A DNA stretch of 17,936 bases from an uncultured Porphyromonadaceae bacterium (GTDB lineage Bacteria > Bacteroidota > Bacteroidia > Bacteroidales > Muribaculaceae), in NCBI GenBank assembly GCA_905193395.1, contig CAJJOO010000001.1, forward strand, positions 1 to 17,936, in the 5' to 3' direction. Both the position numbers and the translations under genes were made by a program. A model generated the notes under the pieces. That model was not told where the DNA came from, made no database searches, and was given only the letters and a program-made list of their open reading frames with translations. Below, one piece after another: positions 8,304-15,158 of the stretch (its first letter is position 1; the number at the start of each line of letters is the position of its first letter).

Positions 8304-8316
8304 TTTTATCGCACCA
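8304..8316 (-). repeat. Right terminal inverted repeat of the IS
   Basis: Reverse complement of TGGTGCGATAAAA, located 10 nt after the transposase stop codon and followed directly by GTAG. Confidence 0.88.
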
Positions 8317-8320
8317 GTAG
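8317..8320. repeat. Possible right target-site duplication, GTAG
   Basis: Same 4 bases as at 6991-6994, directly abutting the right inverted repeat. Confidence 0.45.
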
Positions 8321-8353
8321 TAATTTTTATTAACCAATTTCAAATCTAATCGC

Positions 8354-9253
8354 ATGAAAAAGTTTTTCCTTACAGCAGTGGCTGCAATGATGGCTTTCTT
8401 CGCCCAGGCCCAGGTGGTCGAAGTGGCAGGCATCGAGCGTGTCGCCCTTCCCGAAGGCACCCGTAGCGAAATCGCCGTTATCAGCCCCGACGGCTCCTAT
8501 GCCGTCATCGGAGAAATGGGCGCAACCACCCTCAGCAAGGTCGACCTGGCCGGCGGCACCACCACAGTGCTGACCCGCAACGGCAACCCCCAGGGAGTTG
8601 TGATCAGTCCCGACGGGCAGAACATCGTGTTCCGCACCACAACCTACAACAACCGTCTGCGCTACACAGGTCTTAACAGCATCAGCGTCAATGGCGGCGC
8701 CGAGCGTGTGCTCGTGAAGCCCTCGCGCCACCTCAATGCCGGCGTCGGCATCAGCGCCACAGGTGTCACCGCCGTCGAAGGCGGCAAAGCCCGCGTGAAG
8801 AACTTCGGCAGCAGCCGCGCACAGTCGATGCCGGTCGCTTCCATCAACTACGGTTCGCTCGAAATCACAGTCGACGGCAAGACCCGTACAATCGACCCCC
8901 AGGGCCGCGGCAGTTACCTCTGGCCCTCCATCAGCCCCGACGGCACCAAGGTGGTTTACTTCCTGTCCGGTGCCGGCACATTCGTATGCAACCTCGACGG
9001 CAGCGACGTGCGTCCGCTGGGACATATCCGCGCCGCACGCTGGCTGGGCAACGACAAGGTTGTGGGCATGAACGACGTTGACAACGGCGAGACTCTCATC
9101 TCATCGTCAATCGTCGCTTCCGACCTCAACGGCGTTCACCAGACCATCAGCCCCGCCGATGCAATCGCCGTTTTCCCGAGCGCTACTGCCGACGGCAGCA
9201 AGGTGATGTATTCCACCGCCGACGGCGCCCTCTATCTCATTAACCTTAAATAA
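8354..9253 (+). CDS. Secreted TolB/WD40-like beta-propeller protein
   Basis: A 299-aa protein with a signal peptide (MKK, hydrophobic core, cleavage near AQA at residue ~19). The mature part has recurring propeller-blade signatures of the TolB/PD40 type: ISPDGSYAVIGE, VISPDGQNIVFRT, SISPDGTKVVYFLS and a final ATADGSKVMYSTADGALYLINL. The S-P-D-G turn followed by a strand is characteristic. Blades near the middle are less regular. No catalytic residues are evident; such proteins usually bind proteins or glycans in the periplasm or at the surface. The next gene starts 12 nt downstream, so both are likely one transcript, and this protein may be a partner of the amidase. The start at 8354 is set by the signal peptide and preceded by an AT-rich leader without a Shine-Dalgarno sequence. 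The IS right end is only 37 nt upstream, so the native promoter may have been displaced. Confidence 0.85.
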   Translation: MKKFFLTAVAAMMAFFAQAQVVEVAGIERVALPEGTRSEIAVISPDGSYAVIGEMGATTLSKVDLAGGTTTVLTRNGNPQGVVISPDGQNIVFRTTTYNNRLRYTGLNSISVNGGAERVLVKPSRHLNAGVGISATGVTAVEGGKARVKNFGSSRAQSMPVASINYGSLEITVDGKTRTIDPQGRGSYLWPSISPDGTKVVYFLSGAGTFVCNLDGSDVRPLGHIRAARWLGNDKVVGMNDVDNGETLISSSIVASDLNGVHQTISPADAIAVFPSATADGSKVMYSTADGALYLINLK

Positions 9254-9265
9254 TACCGACGCGAT

Positions 9266-12200
9266 ATGAAAAAGATTTTACTTGCCGCTATGGCACTGGG
9301 TGTCTTTGCCGTCGCTCCGGCCAAAAACGCCGACGAACTGCGCGTCTATATCAATCCCGGCCACGGTTCGTGGACCGCAAACGACCGTCCCAACCCCATC
9401 GTAGGCCACGGCGAATACAGCCGCACAAATACCGACACCACCAACTTCTTCGAATCCAACACCAACCTGCGAAAGGGCTTCGGCGTTCTGGAAATGCTCC
9501 GCGCCTACGGTCTGAAATATGACCCGACCCTGAACCAGACCAACGCTCTGCCCCACCGTGTGGGCGCCGCCCTCGACATGCACAACAACATCGTGATGTC
9601 GCATGTAAAATGCGGTCCCTACCACGAAGACAACGGTACGGCAAGCCAACTCGGCGACAAGACTCCCGCCGACCAGGAATACTACAACCGAAGCCTCTAT
9701 GAAATCAGTGGCGAAGTGGATGCCAACAACTTCGATATGTTCATCTCCATCCACTCCAATGCCGCTTCGGAAGGCACCACGACCAACTTCCCGCTGTTCC
9801 TCTACCGCGGTTACGACCAGCCCGTGGAACACGAAGGTCTCGACCTGAACCTGCAGACCCAGTCGCGCGCAATGGCCGACGCATGTTGGGGCTACGCACA
9901 GGAGAACCCCCACATGATGTGGACATCCTACTCGCAGACCAACAAGAACCTGCGCGGCGACTGCAACTTCTATGGCGGCCCCGAAATGAATGACCGCGGA
10001 TACTTCGGCTATCTGGGCGTGCTGAAACACTCAGTGCCCGGTTTCCTGGTTGAAGGTTACTTCCACACATACCAGCCCGCACGCCACCGTGCCATGAACT
10101 GGGATGTCGACTACATGGAAGGTACAGCCTACGCTCACGGTATCGCCGACTATTTCGGACTCACCAAGGAAACCACCGGCCATATCTACGGTATCGTACG
10201 CGACGCCAACACCCGTTTCGTCGATAAATATTACAAGGCCAATCCCACCACCCTCGACCGTTTCAAACCCCTCAACGGTGTTGTGGTTGTTCTGAAAAAA
10301 GGCGACACCGAAGTGGCCCGTTATACCACCGACAACAATTACAACGGTGCGTTCGTGTTCAAGAACGTTGAACCCGGCACCTATACCATCTCGTTCGAGA
10401 GCGAGCAGTATCTGCCCGCCGACCCCATCGAGGTTGAAGTGAAGGCCGCTTCCATCACCTATCCCACCGCCCAACTCGTGGACAAGGACTGGGTTCCCGC
10501 TGAAATCGTCTACACCGACTATCCCGACCCGATGGCAGGCAACGCAGGCATCGGCGCAGCAACACAGTATAACATCAGCGCCGAATACGCCGACGAACCC
10601 ATCGCCGAACTCGAAGGCCTCACCGTTAAGCGCACTTTCGTACGCAACGGCAAGATGTATATCCTGGCCCTCGACAAGCCCGTTGAATTCGCAGCCGTAG
10701 TGCCCGCCGAAGAGCAGGCCAAGGCTACCATCCTGGTCTATGACCTCGCCAACAAGCAGGTCGTTGCCAAGGTTTCCACCGAAGGCGCAGCCGGCTCCAT
10801 CGCCGCTATCGCCGACATGCAACTCAGCGCCGACGGTGTCCTGCTGGCCTGCAACGCCACCAAGACACAATATGACGATTCTCAGATTCAGGAAGGCGAC
10901 GCCGGCCGCGGCACCTTCGTGATCTACAAATGGGAAAACGACGAAAACGGCCTGCCCACCGGCAACCCGGTTCCATTCATCTCCACCACAAACTCCGGTC
11001 TGTGGTACCGCGCTTATCCCTCGCAGTTCGTATACTCCGGAACGACCACCGAAGGCAAGGCCCTCATCACCATGCCCACCATCACCGCTCCCGACTATAA
11101 AATGCGCGCCACAATGGTTGCCGTTGCCGACGGCGAGGCCCAGACTCCGCTGGACATCAAGCCCGGCAATCCACTCATCTTCGGCCAACGCGCCGCTGAC
11201 TTCAATTTGGTTCCCTCGCCCATCGACGACAACAGCCTGCTGATGCTCGACTCCAATCTGGGCATCCAGGCATGGGACTTCTCAACCGCCTGCGACGGCG
11301 CCGTCAAAGCCAACTCTGTGGCAGCACAGGCCGGCGGACGCAGCGGCATCTTCAAATATGCCGGCGCTTCGTTCATGGTATATCCCAAATTCGAAGGCGA
11401 AACCTGCACAGGCCTTGAAATGGCCAACATCTCGGGCAACGTCGACCACGCCACCGCCGTAACCCTCACTCTTCCCGCCGAAGCCGCAGCAGCAGCCGAG
11501 GCTCCCGCAACACTCTATGCAGCCGCTGCCGGTGAAACCGAAGTGACACGCGATGCCGTTACCGACGCCGCCACCGACGGCTGGATCAACCTGTACCTGC
11601 TGCGCGACGGCAAAATCTCCAAGTTCACCACCCGCAGCGTGGCACAGCCCCAGGCCCGCAAGGAATATGCCTACAACCTGAAGGCTGAAGAGAAAGAAGA
11701 AGAATACGAAATCTCCTTCAGCCTCACCGGCAACGTGCCCGCCGCCACTCTGCGCATGATTCCGGAAGGCGAAGGCCAGGCCATCGAGAAGCCTCTGGGA
11801 GCACTCGAAGTAGGTGAGAATTTTGCCACCGTCTTCAAGAGCGACCTCGAAGCCAACATTCCCTACACCTGGGAAATCGTTGTCACCTCCGAACCCGTAT
11901 CGCGTGCAGGCCTCGTGTTCAGCGAAGCCAGCGACCTCACCGTACGCGGCGGCGTCGTTCCCATCACCGACCCCGAGCAGCCTTCGTTCGGCTATGTTGC
12001 CGTAGGCCATGGCAAGAACCAGGGTATCGACATCTATAACCCCGCAGGCCAGAAGGTTGCAACCCGTATCTTCAAGGACCATGCAATGTTTGGCGGCGTG
12101 ACCACCAACCAATCCAATCCTTTCCGCGGCAATGAACGCAACGGATACGCAGTATTCTCTACCTTCGGCGATGCCGGTTACGGTATCGTAGCCGTCAACC

Positions 12201-13093
12201 CGCTTGACGTCACCGAGGAACCCTTCACCCTGTTCACCGGCACCAAGTCCTCGACCGGCTGCTTCATCACCGCAGACAACGTGAAACTCGGCGGCGGCAA
12301 CTCCGGCTTCGACTTCATCAACGACGAAAAGGGCGACACCTGGGTAATCATGTTCAGCGAGGACCATCAGAACCAGAACGGCAAGGGCGACAGCGAAAAC
12401 GCCCTCGTGAAGGTTCACATGAGCGGCCCCTGGGCCATCACCGAGGCTCCCGAAGTGCTTGGCTACCGCAACTTCCTGGCCAACCAGAACGTTGACGTCG
12501 TGACCTGCGGCGACGGCGTATTCGTAGCCCAGATTCGCGAGAGCGGCAACAACATCGCCGGAACTCCCGCCTTCGGTTATATCTCCAATGTGCTCGGCGA
12601 ATCTGCTATCGCCCTGAATTCGGCCGACGAAAGTATCGCCGAAAACGTTCCCCACTCCACTGCTTCGATCGCAGTGACCAAGGACGGCAAGACCCTTGCC
12701 ATCGGCGGCCGCAACACAATCGTGGTATTCGACGTAACATGGAACGAAGGCGTTCCCACGCTGAAATTCCGCTATCAGTTCCCCGTCGAAAGCCACATCT
12801 GGTCGCACCTGCGTTTCGACCATGCCGGCAATCTCCACGCCTACCTGCGTGAAGGCGGCTACCGCGTTTACTCGCTGCCCGAGGCTGAGCCCACCGCAAC
12901 GACTCCCGCACCCGCCGCTTCCGTTCTGAAGAACACCACCGGTATCAGCGACATCAGCCTTGACGACGCCGCTGCCGACACCGACGCCATCTACTACAAC
13001 CTCCAGGGCGTACAGGTATCGGCCGAATCGCTCACACCCGGCATCTATGTCCGCGTTTCGGGCGGCAACGCCACCAAGGTAGCCGTGAAATAA
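9266..13093 (+). CDS. Large secreted N-acetylmuramoyl-L-alanine amidase
   Basis: A 1275-aa multidomain exoprotein. Residues 1 to ~19 are a signal peptide. Residues ~25-300 form a zinc-dependent Amidase_3 domain, which cleaves the amide bond between MurNAc and the stem peptide: the expected ligands H33 (INPGHGSW), E63 (FFESNTNLRKG) and H163 (SIHSNA) and the catalytic E263 (FLVEGYFHTY) are all present. Residues ~305-405 look like a carboxypeptidase-regulatory-like beta-sandwich (GHIYGIVRDA..., FVFKNVEPGTYTISFE). The rest, ~420-1220, is a long strand-rich region with an Ala-rich linker near 740-755, an acidic linker near 808, and propeller-like repeats from ~900. The last ~50 residues (AIYYNLQGVQV, TPGIYVRVSGG, a Lys-ending tail) resemble a degenerate type IX sorting domain. 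It is several times longer than typical amidases of this family. The start is fixed by the signal peptide, 12 nt after the propeller gene. Substrate and location beyond the cell envelope are inferred. Confidence 0.92.
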   Translation: MKKILLAAMALGVFAVAPAKNADELRVYINPGHGSWTANDRPNPIVGHGEYSRTNTDTTNFFESNTNLRKGFGVLEMLRAYGLKYDPTLNQTNALPHRVGAALDMHNNIVMSHVKCGPYHEDNGTASQLGDKTPADQEYYNRSLYEISGEVDANNFDMFISIHSNAASEGTTTNFPLFLYRGYDQPVEHEGLDLNLQTQSRAMADACWGYAQENPHMMWTSYSQTNKNLRGDCNFYGGPEMNDRGYFGYLGVLKHSVPGFLVEGYFHTYQPARHRAMNWDVDYMEGTAYAHGIADYFGLTKETTGHIYGIVRDANTRFVDKYYKANPTTLDRFKPLNGVVVVLKKGDTEVARYTTDNNYNGAFVFKNVEPGTYTISFESEQYLPADPIEVEVKAASITYPTAQLVDKDWVPAEIVYTDYPDPMAGNAGIGAATQYNISAEYADEPIAELEGLTVKRTFVRNGKMYILALDKPVEFAAVVPAEEQAKATILVYDLANKQVVAKVSTEGAAGSIAAIADMQLSADGVLLACNATKTQYDDSQIQEGDAGRGTFVIYKWENDENGLPTGNPVPFISTTNSGLWYRAYPSQFVYSGTTTEGKALITMPTITAPDYKMRATMVAVADGEAQTPLDIKPGNPLIFGQRAADFNLVPSPIDDNSLLMLDSNLGIQAWDFSTACDGAVKANSVAAQAGGRSGIFKYAGASFMVYPKFEGETCTGLEMANISGNVDHATAVTLTLPAEAAAAAEAPATLYAAAAGETEVTRDAVTDAATDGWINLYLLRDGKISKFTTRSVAQPQARKEYAYNLKAEEKEEEYEISFSLTGNVPAATLRMIPEGEGQAIEKPLGALEVGENFATVFKSDLEANIPYTWEIVVTSEPVSRAGLVFSEASDLTVRGGVVPITDPEQPSFGYVAVGHGKNQGIDIYNPAGQKVATRIFKDHAMFGGVTTNQSNPFRGNERNGYAVFSTFGDAGYGIVAVNPLDVTEEPFTLFTGTKSSTGCFITADNVKLGGGNSGFDFINDEKGDTWVIMFSEDHQNQNGKGDSENALVKVHMSGPWAITEAPEVLGYRNFLANQNVDVVTCGDGVFVAQIRESGNNIAGTPAFGYISNVLGESAIALNSADESIAENVPHSTASIAVTKDGKTLAIGGRNTIVVFDVTWNEGVPTLKFRYQFPVESHIWSHLRFDHAGNLHAYLREGGYRVYSLPEAEPTATTPAPAASVLKNTTGISDISLDDAAADTDAIYYNLQGVQVSAESLTPGIYVRVSGGNATKVAVK

Positions 13094-13123
13094 GCCTCAC
13101 AGCAAACCATGATTTTCCCATCG

Positions 13124-13159
13124 GAGGGCCGTGCCATCGGGGCACGGCCCTCTTTTTTT
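13124..13159 (+). terminator. Rho-independent terminator of the propeller-amidase operon
   Basis: A perfect 12-bp stem, GAGGGCCGTGCC (13124-13135) paired with GGCACGGCCCTC (13141-13152), with a 5-nt loop ATCGG and a run of seven T (13153-13159). It begins 30 nt after the amidase stop codon. Confidence 0.95.
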
Positions 13160-13246
13160 CAAGGCATTTTCCCGTGACCACCTGAACCACCGGGGCCGCA
13201 GCAGCGTTTTAATATAAATTAAAAACCAACGTTAAAACTGATTCAA

Positions 13247-13390
13247 ATGAGCGACAAAGACAAAAAAAGCAAATCGCTGTGGGTTGCGATTGGCGCTATT
13301 ATCCTGATTATCCTGCTGATAGTATGGCTCACCTATGCCTCGCTGCTGGGCGACACTGACGTGGCTGCAATGATTGCTCCATTCTGCTGA
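13247..13390 (+). CDS. 47-aa single-pass membrane protein
   Basis: A short open reading frame encoding 47 residues. It begins with a charged cytosolic segment (MSDKDKKSKS), followed by one strongly hydrophobic helix at residues ~11-34 (LWVAIGAIILIILLIVW and onward), then a short acidic then hydrophobic tail ending in PFC. By the positive-inside rule the N-terminus should face the cytoplasm. The ATG is preceded by an A-rich leader containing AACCAAC, like other starts in this window, and the frame sits alone between a terminator and the next promoter, which argues for a real gene. I do not recognise the family. Similar small proteins act as membrane anchors, regulators of larger membrane proteins, or toxins of type I modules; none of these is shown here. 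No antisense RNA gene is obvious. Confidence 0.65.
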   Translation: MSDKDKKSKSLWVAIGAIILIILLIVWLTYASLLGDTDVAAMIAPFC

Positions 13391-13432
13391 TTCGCCCTCA
13401 GAGCGTAAAAGGCCGAAAGTTGCTTCGCCCGT

Positions 13433-13463
13433 TTTGGGAATTGGCGTTTTTTGTGTAATTTTG
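13433..13463 (+). promoter_or_regulatory. Consensus Bacteroidota promoter of the DHH-glmM operon
   Basis: TTTG at 13433-13436, exactly 19 nt, then TAATTTTG at 13456-13463, matching the TTTG/N19/TAnnTTTG consensus at every fixed base. Transcription would start near 13470, giving a leader of about 20 nt to the ATG at 13492. Confidence 0.85.
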
Positions 13464-13491
13464 CACTACATTTTAGTTGCAAAACAAAGAA

Positions 13492-14535
13492 ATGTCAGAA
13501 ATCCGAATCGGACATAATGAAGCACAGCAATTGCGCGACCTGCTCACCGCGGCCGGCGACGTTGTAATAGTTACCCACGAGGCCCCGGACGGTGATGCCG
13601 TGGGGTCGTCGACGGCACTTTGCCGGCTGCTTCGCAACCGCGGCCGCAAAGCCACAGTGGTTGTTCCCGACGCCATCGCGCCGCGCCTGAAAAGTGTGCC
13701 CGGAGCGAACGACGCCATTGACGCGCGCCACAGTCCCGAGCAGGCGAAATCCCTCATCAGTTCCGCCGCACTCATAATCTGCCTGGATTTCAACGAACTG
13801 CGCCGCACGGGTGCCCTGGCCGATATTATCGGCGCATCCAAAGCCACCAGAATACTTATCGACCATCATCTCCACCCCGCGATCGAGGCGGCCGCTATCG
13901 TGTCGCGGCCGGAATACTCGTCGACCTGCCTGCTGCTGTTCACCGTCCTCATGACCATCGGCCTGGCCGATGAAATCGACAGCGTCTGCGCAGAAAGCCT
14001 CATGACGGGTATTTTGACCGACACGGGCAACCTTTCTTACAACTCATCGGACCCGGCGCTCTACGTTGCCGTGGCCGAATTGCTGAAACTCGGCGCCGAC
14101 AAGGACCGCATTGTCCGCGAGCAGTTTACCACGCACAGCGAGAACTGTCTGCGGCTCAACGCCTATGCCATCGACCGCAAGATGGAGGTCTTTCTGCCAC
14201 AGGGAGCCGCGCTCATCACGCTGACCCGGGCCGAACTGAACTCGCGCCACTATGTCAAGGGCGATACCGAGGGCCTGGTGAACCGTCCTCTGGAAATCCC
14301 CGGGGTGCGGTATTCATGTTTCCTGCGCGAGGAGGACGGCTATGTGAAGGTGTCGATGCGTTCGGTGGGCGATTTCCCGGTCAACGAAGTGTGCCGTGAC
14401 CATTTCGGCGGCGGCGGCCATCTCAACGCCGCCGGCGGCGAGTTTCCAGGCACCCTGGAACAGGCAGCATGCAAATTCCGCTCGCTGCTTGATGAAAACG
14501 CCCGCAAGTACCCCGTAAAAGAAGAAAAGAAATGA
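13492..14535 (+). CDS. DHH/DHHA1 phosphoesterase, NrnA-like
   Basis: A 347-aa cytosolic enzyme of the DHH phosphoesterase superfamily. Relatives (NrnA) degrade short oligoribonucleotides and dephosphorylate pAp; some act on linear or cyclic di-AMP. The manganese-binding motifs are all visible: motif I HEAPDGDAVGS (H29, D33, D35), motif II D99 in CLDFNE, motif III D124-H125-H126 in IDHHLHP, and motif IV near TGILTDTGNL. The C-terminal DHHA1 domain has its substrate-binding loop FGGGGHLNAAGG (H310). Length is normal for the family. An in-frame TTG at 13477 is possible but would leave almost no leader after the predicted transcription start, so the ATG at 13492 is preferred. It is the first gene after a consensus promoter and overlaps the next gene by 4 nt (ATGA). 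Family is certain; the exact substrate is not. Confidence 0.93.
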   Translation: MSEIRIGHNEAQQLRDLLTAAGDVVIVTHEAPDGDAVGSSTALCRLLRNRGRKATVVVPDAIAPRLKSVPGANDAIDARHSPEQAKSLISSAALIICLDFNELRRTGALADIIGASKATRILIDHHLHPAIEAAAIVSRPEYSSTCLLLFTVLMTIGLADEIDSVCAESLMTGILTDTGNLSYNSSDPALYVAVAELLKLGADKDRIVREQFTTHSENCLRLNAYAIDRKMEVFLPQGAALITLTRAELNSRHYVKGDTEGLVNRPLEIPGVRYSCFLREEDGYVKVSMRSVGDFPVNEVCRDHFGGGGHLNAAGGEFPGTLEQAACKFRSLLDENARKYPVKEEKK

Positions 14536-15116
14536 AAATGAGAAATATATTTCGTGCAACATTGGCACTGGCCGCCATGGCGCTGGCCTCCTCAGCCTTC
14601 ACGGCATGCTCGGACGATGAAACATACGCCGAACTGCTGCAGAAGGAAAACATGAACGTGAACCGCTTCCTGGCCGACCACCGCGTGATTAACGAGTTTC
14701 CCGCCGTCACCGTTTTCGAGACCGGCGAGGATGCACCCTATTATCGTCTGGACGAGGACGGCAACCTCTACATGCAGGTGCTGGATGCCGGCACGAAGGG
14801 CGACACCGTGGAATACAACGAACTGATTTACTTCCGCTTCACCCGCTACAACATCGAATCCTACATGGGCGACAACCAGTTCGGATCGTCCAACGGCAAC
14901 GATGACGTGCTGAACGGCAACTATTCCTTCCGCTTCAACAACTATCAGACCAATAGCAGTTACCAGAACGGCGTGGGCGTGCAGATGCCCCTGCGCTACC
15001 TGCCCGTGGACTGCGAGGTGAACATCGTCATCAAATCCCAGTACGGTTCACCCTCGGAAATGTCGTATGTGATTCCATTCCTTTACAACATCCGCTATTT
15101 CCGTCCAAAAATCTAA
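14532..15116 (+). CDS. DUF4827-like lipoprotein
   Basis: A 194-aa predicted lipoprotein. The N-terminus has basic residues, a hydrophobic core (ATLALAAMALASSAF) and a lipobox FTAC giving a lipidated Cys26, followed by Ser-Asp-Asp, a composition that in Bacteroidota can favour surface display. The mature part begins with a TYAELLQKENMNVNRFL helix typical of DUF4827 proteins, a Bacteroidales family that I associate with a distant FKBP-like fold; the function is unknown. The tail runs PFLYNIRYFRPKI. The start overlaps the DHH stop (ATGA), so translation is probably coupled; a second Met two codons later could also serve. The family name is from memory of the N-terminal pattern and should be treated as probable, the lipoprotein call as firm. 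Confidence 0.85.
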   Translation: MKMRNIFRATLALAAMALASSAFTACSDDETYAELLQKENMNVNRFLADHRVINEFPAVTVFETGEDAPYYRLDEDGNLYMQVLDAGTKGDTVEYNELIYFRFTRYNIESYMGDNQFGSSNGNDDVLNGNYSFRFNNYQTNSSYQNGVGVQMPLRYLPVDCEVNIVIKSQYGSPSEMSYVIPFLYNIRYFRPKI

Positions 15117-15158
15117 ACCAACAAAGAAAAAACAACAACAACAAAATAAAGAACAGTC
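15117..15158 (+). promoter_or_regulatory. A/C-rich translation leader before glmM
   Basis: The 42-nt spacer is almost free of G and T, with repeated ACA units. Bacteroidota ribosomes commonly use unstructured A-rich leaders instead of Shine-Dalgarno pairing, so this probably promotes efficient initiation. No promoter or terminator is visible in it. Confidence 0.45.

Larger units (their letters stand above)
6995..8316 (+). mobile_element. IS4-family insertion sequence, 1322 bp, apparently intact
   Basis: The element is bounded by 13-bp perfect terminal inverted repeats, TGGTGCGATAAAA (6995-7007) and its reverse complement (8304-8316). With a single extra A on the left, the match runs three bases further. 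It contains one uninterrupted transposase gene that fills most of its length, and the total size is normal for the IS4 family. Its base composition is visibly more AT-rich than the flanking genes, indicating foreign origin. It lies between the outer-membrane protein gene and the propeller-amidase operon, with the transposase reading toward the operon. Flanking GTAG copies support a simple insertion. Confidence 0.9.

Noticed and set aside
11282..12838. 518-aa open frame on the - strand opposite the amidase gene
   Set aside because: It is a shadow of a highly biased GC-rich coding frame: repetitive Gly/Val/Ala composition, no motif, and the + strand protein is clearly real.
13477..13491. TTG start extending the DHH protein by five residues
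   Set aside because: It lies only a few bases after the predicted transcription start, and the ATG at 13492 has a better A-rich leader.
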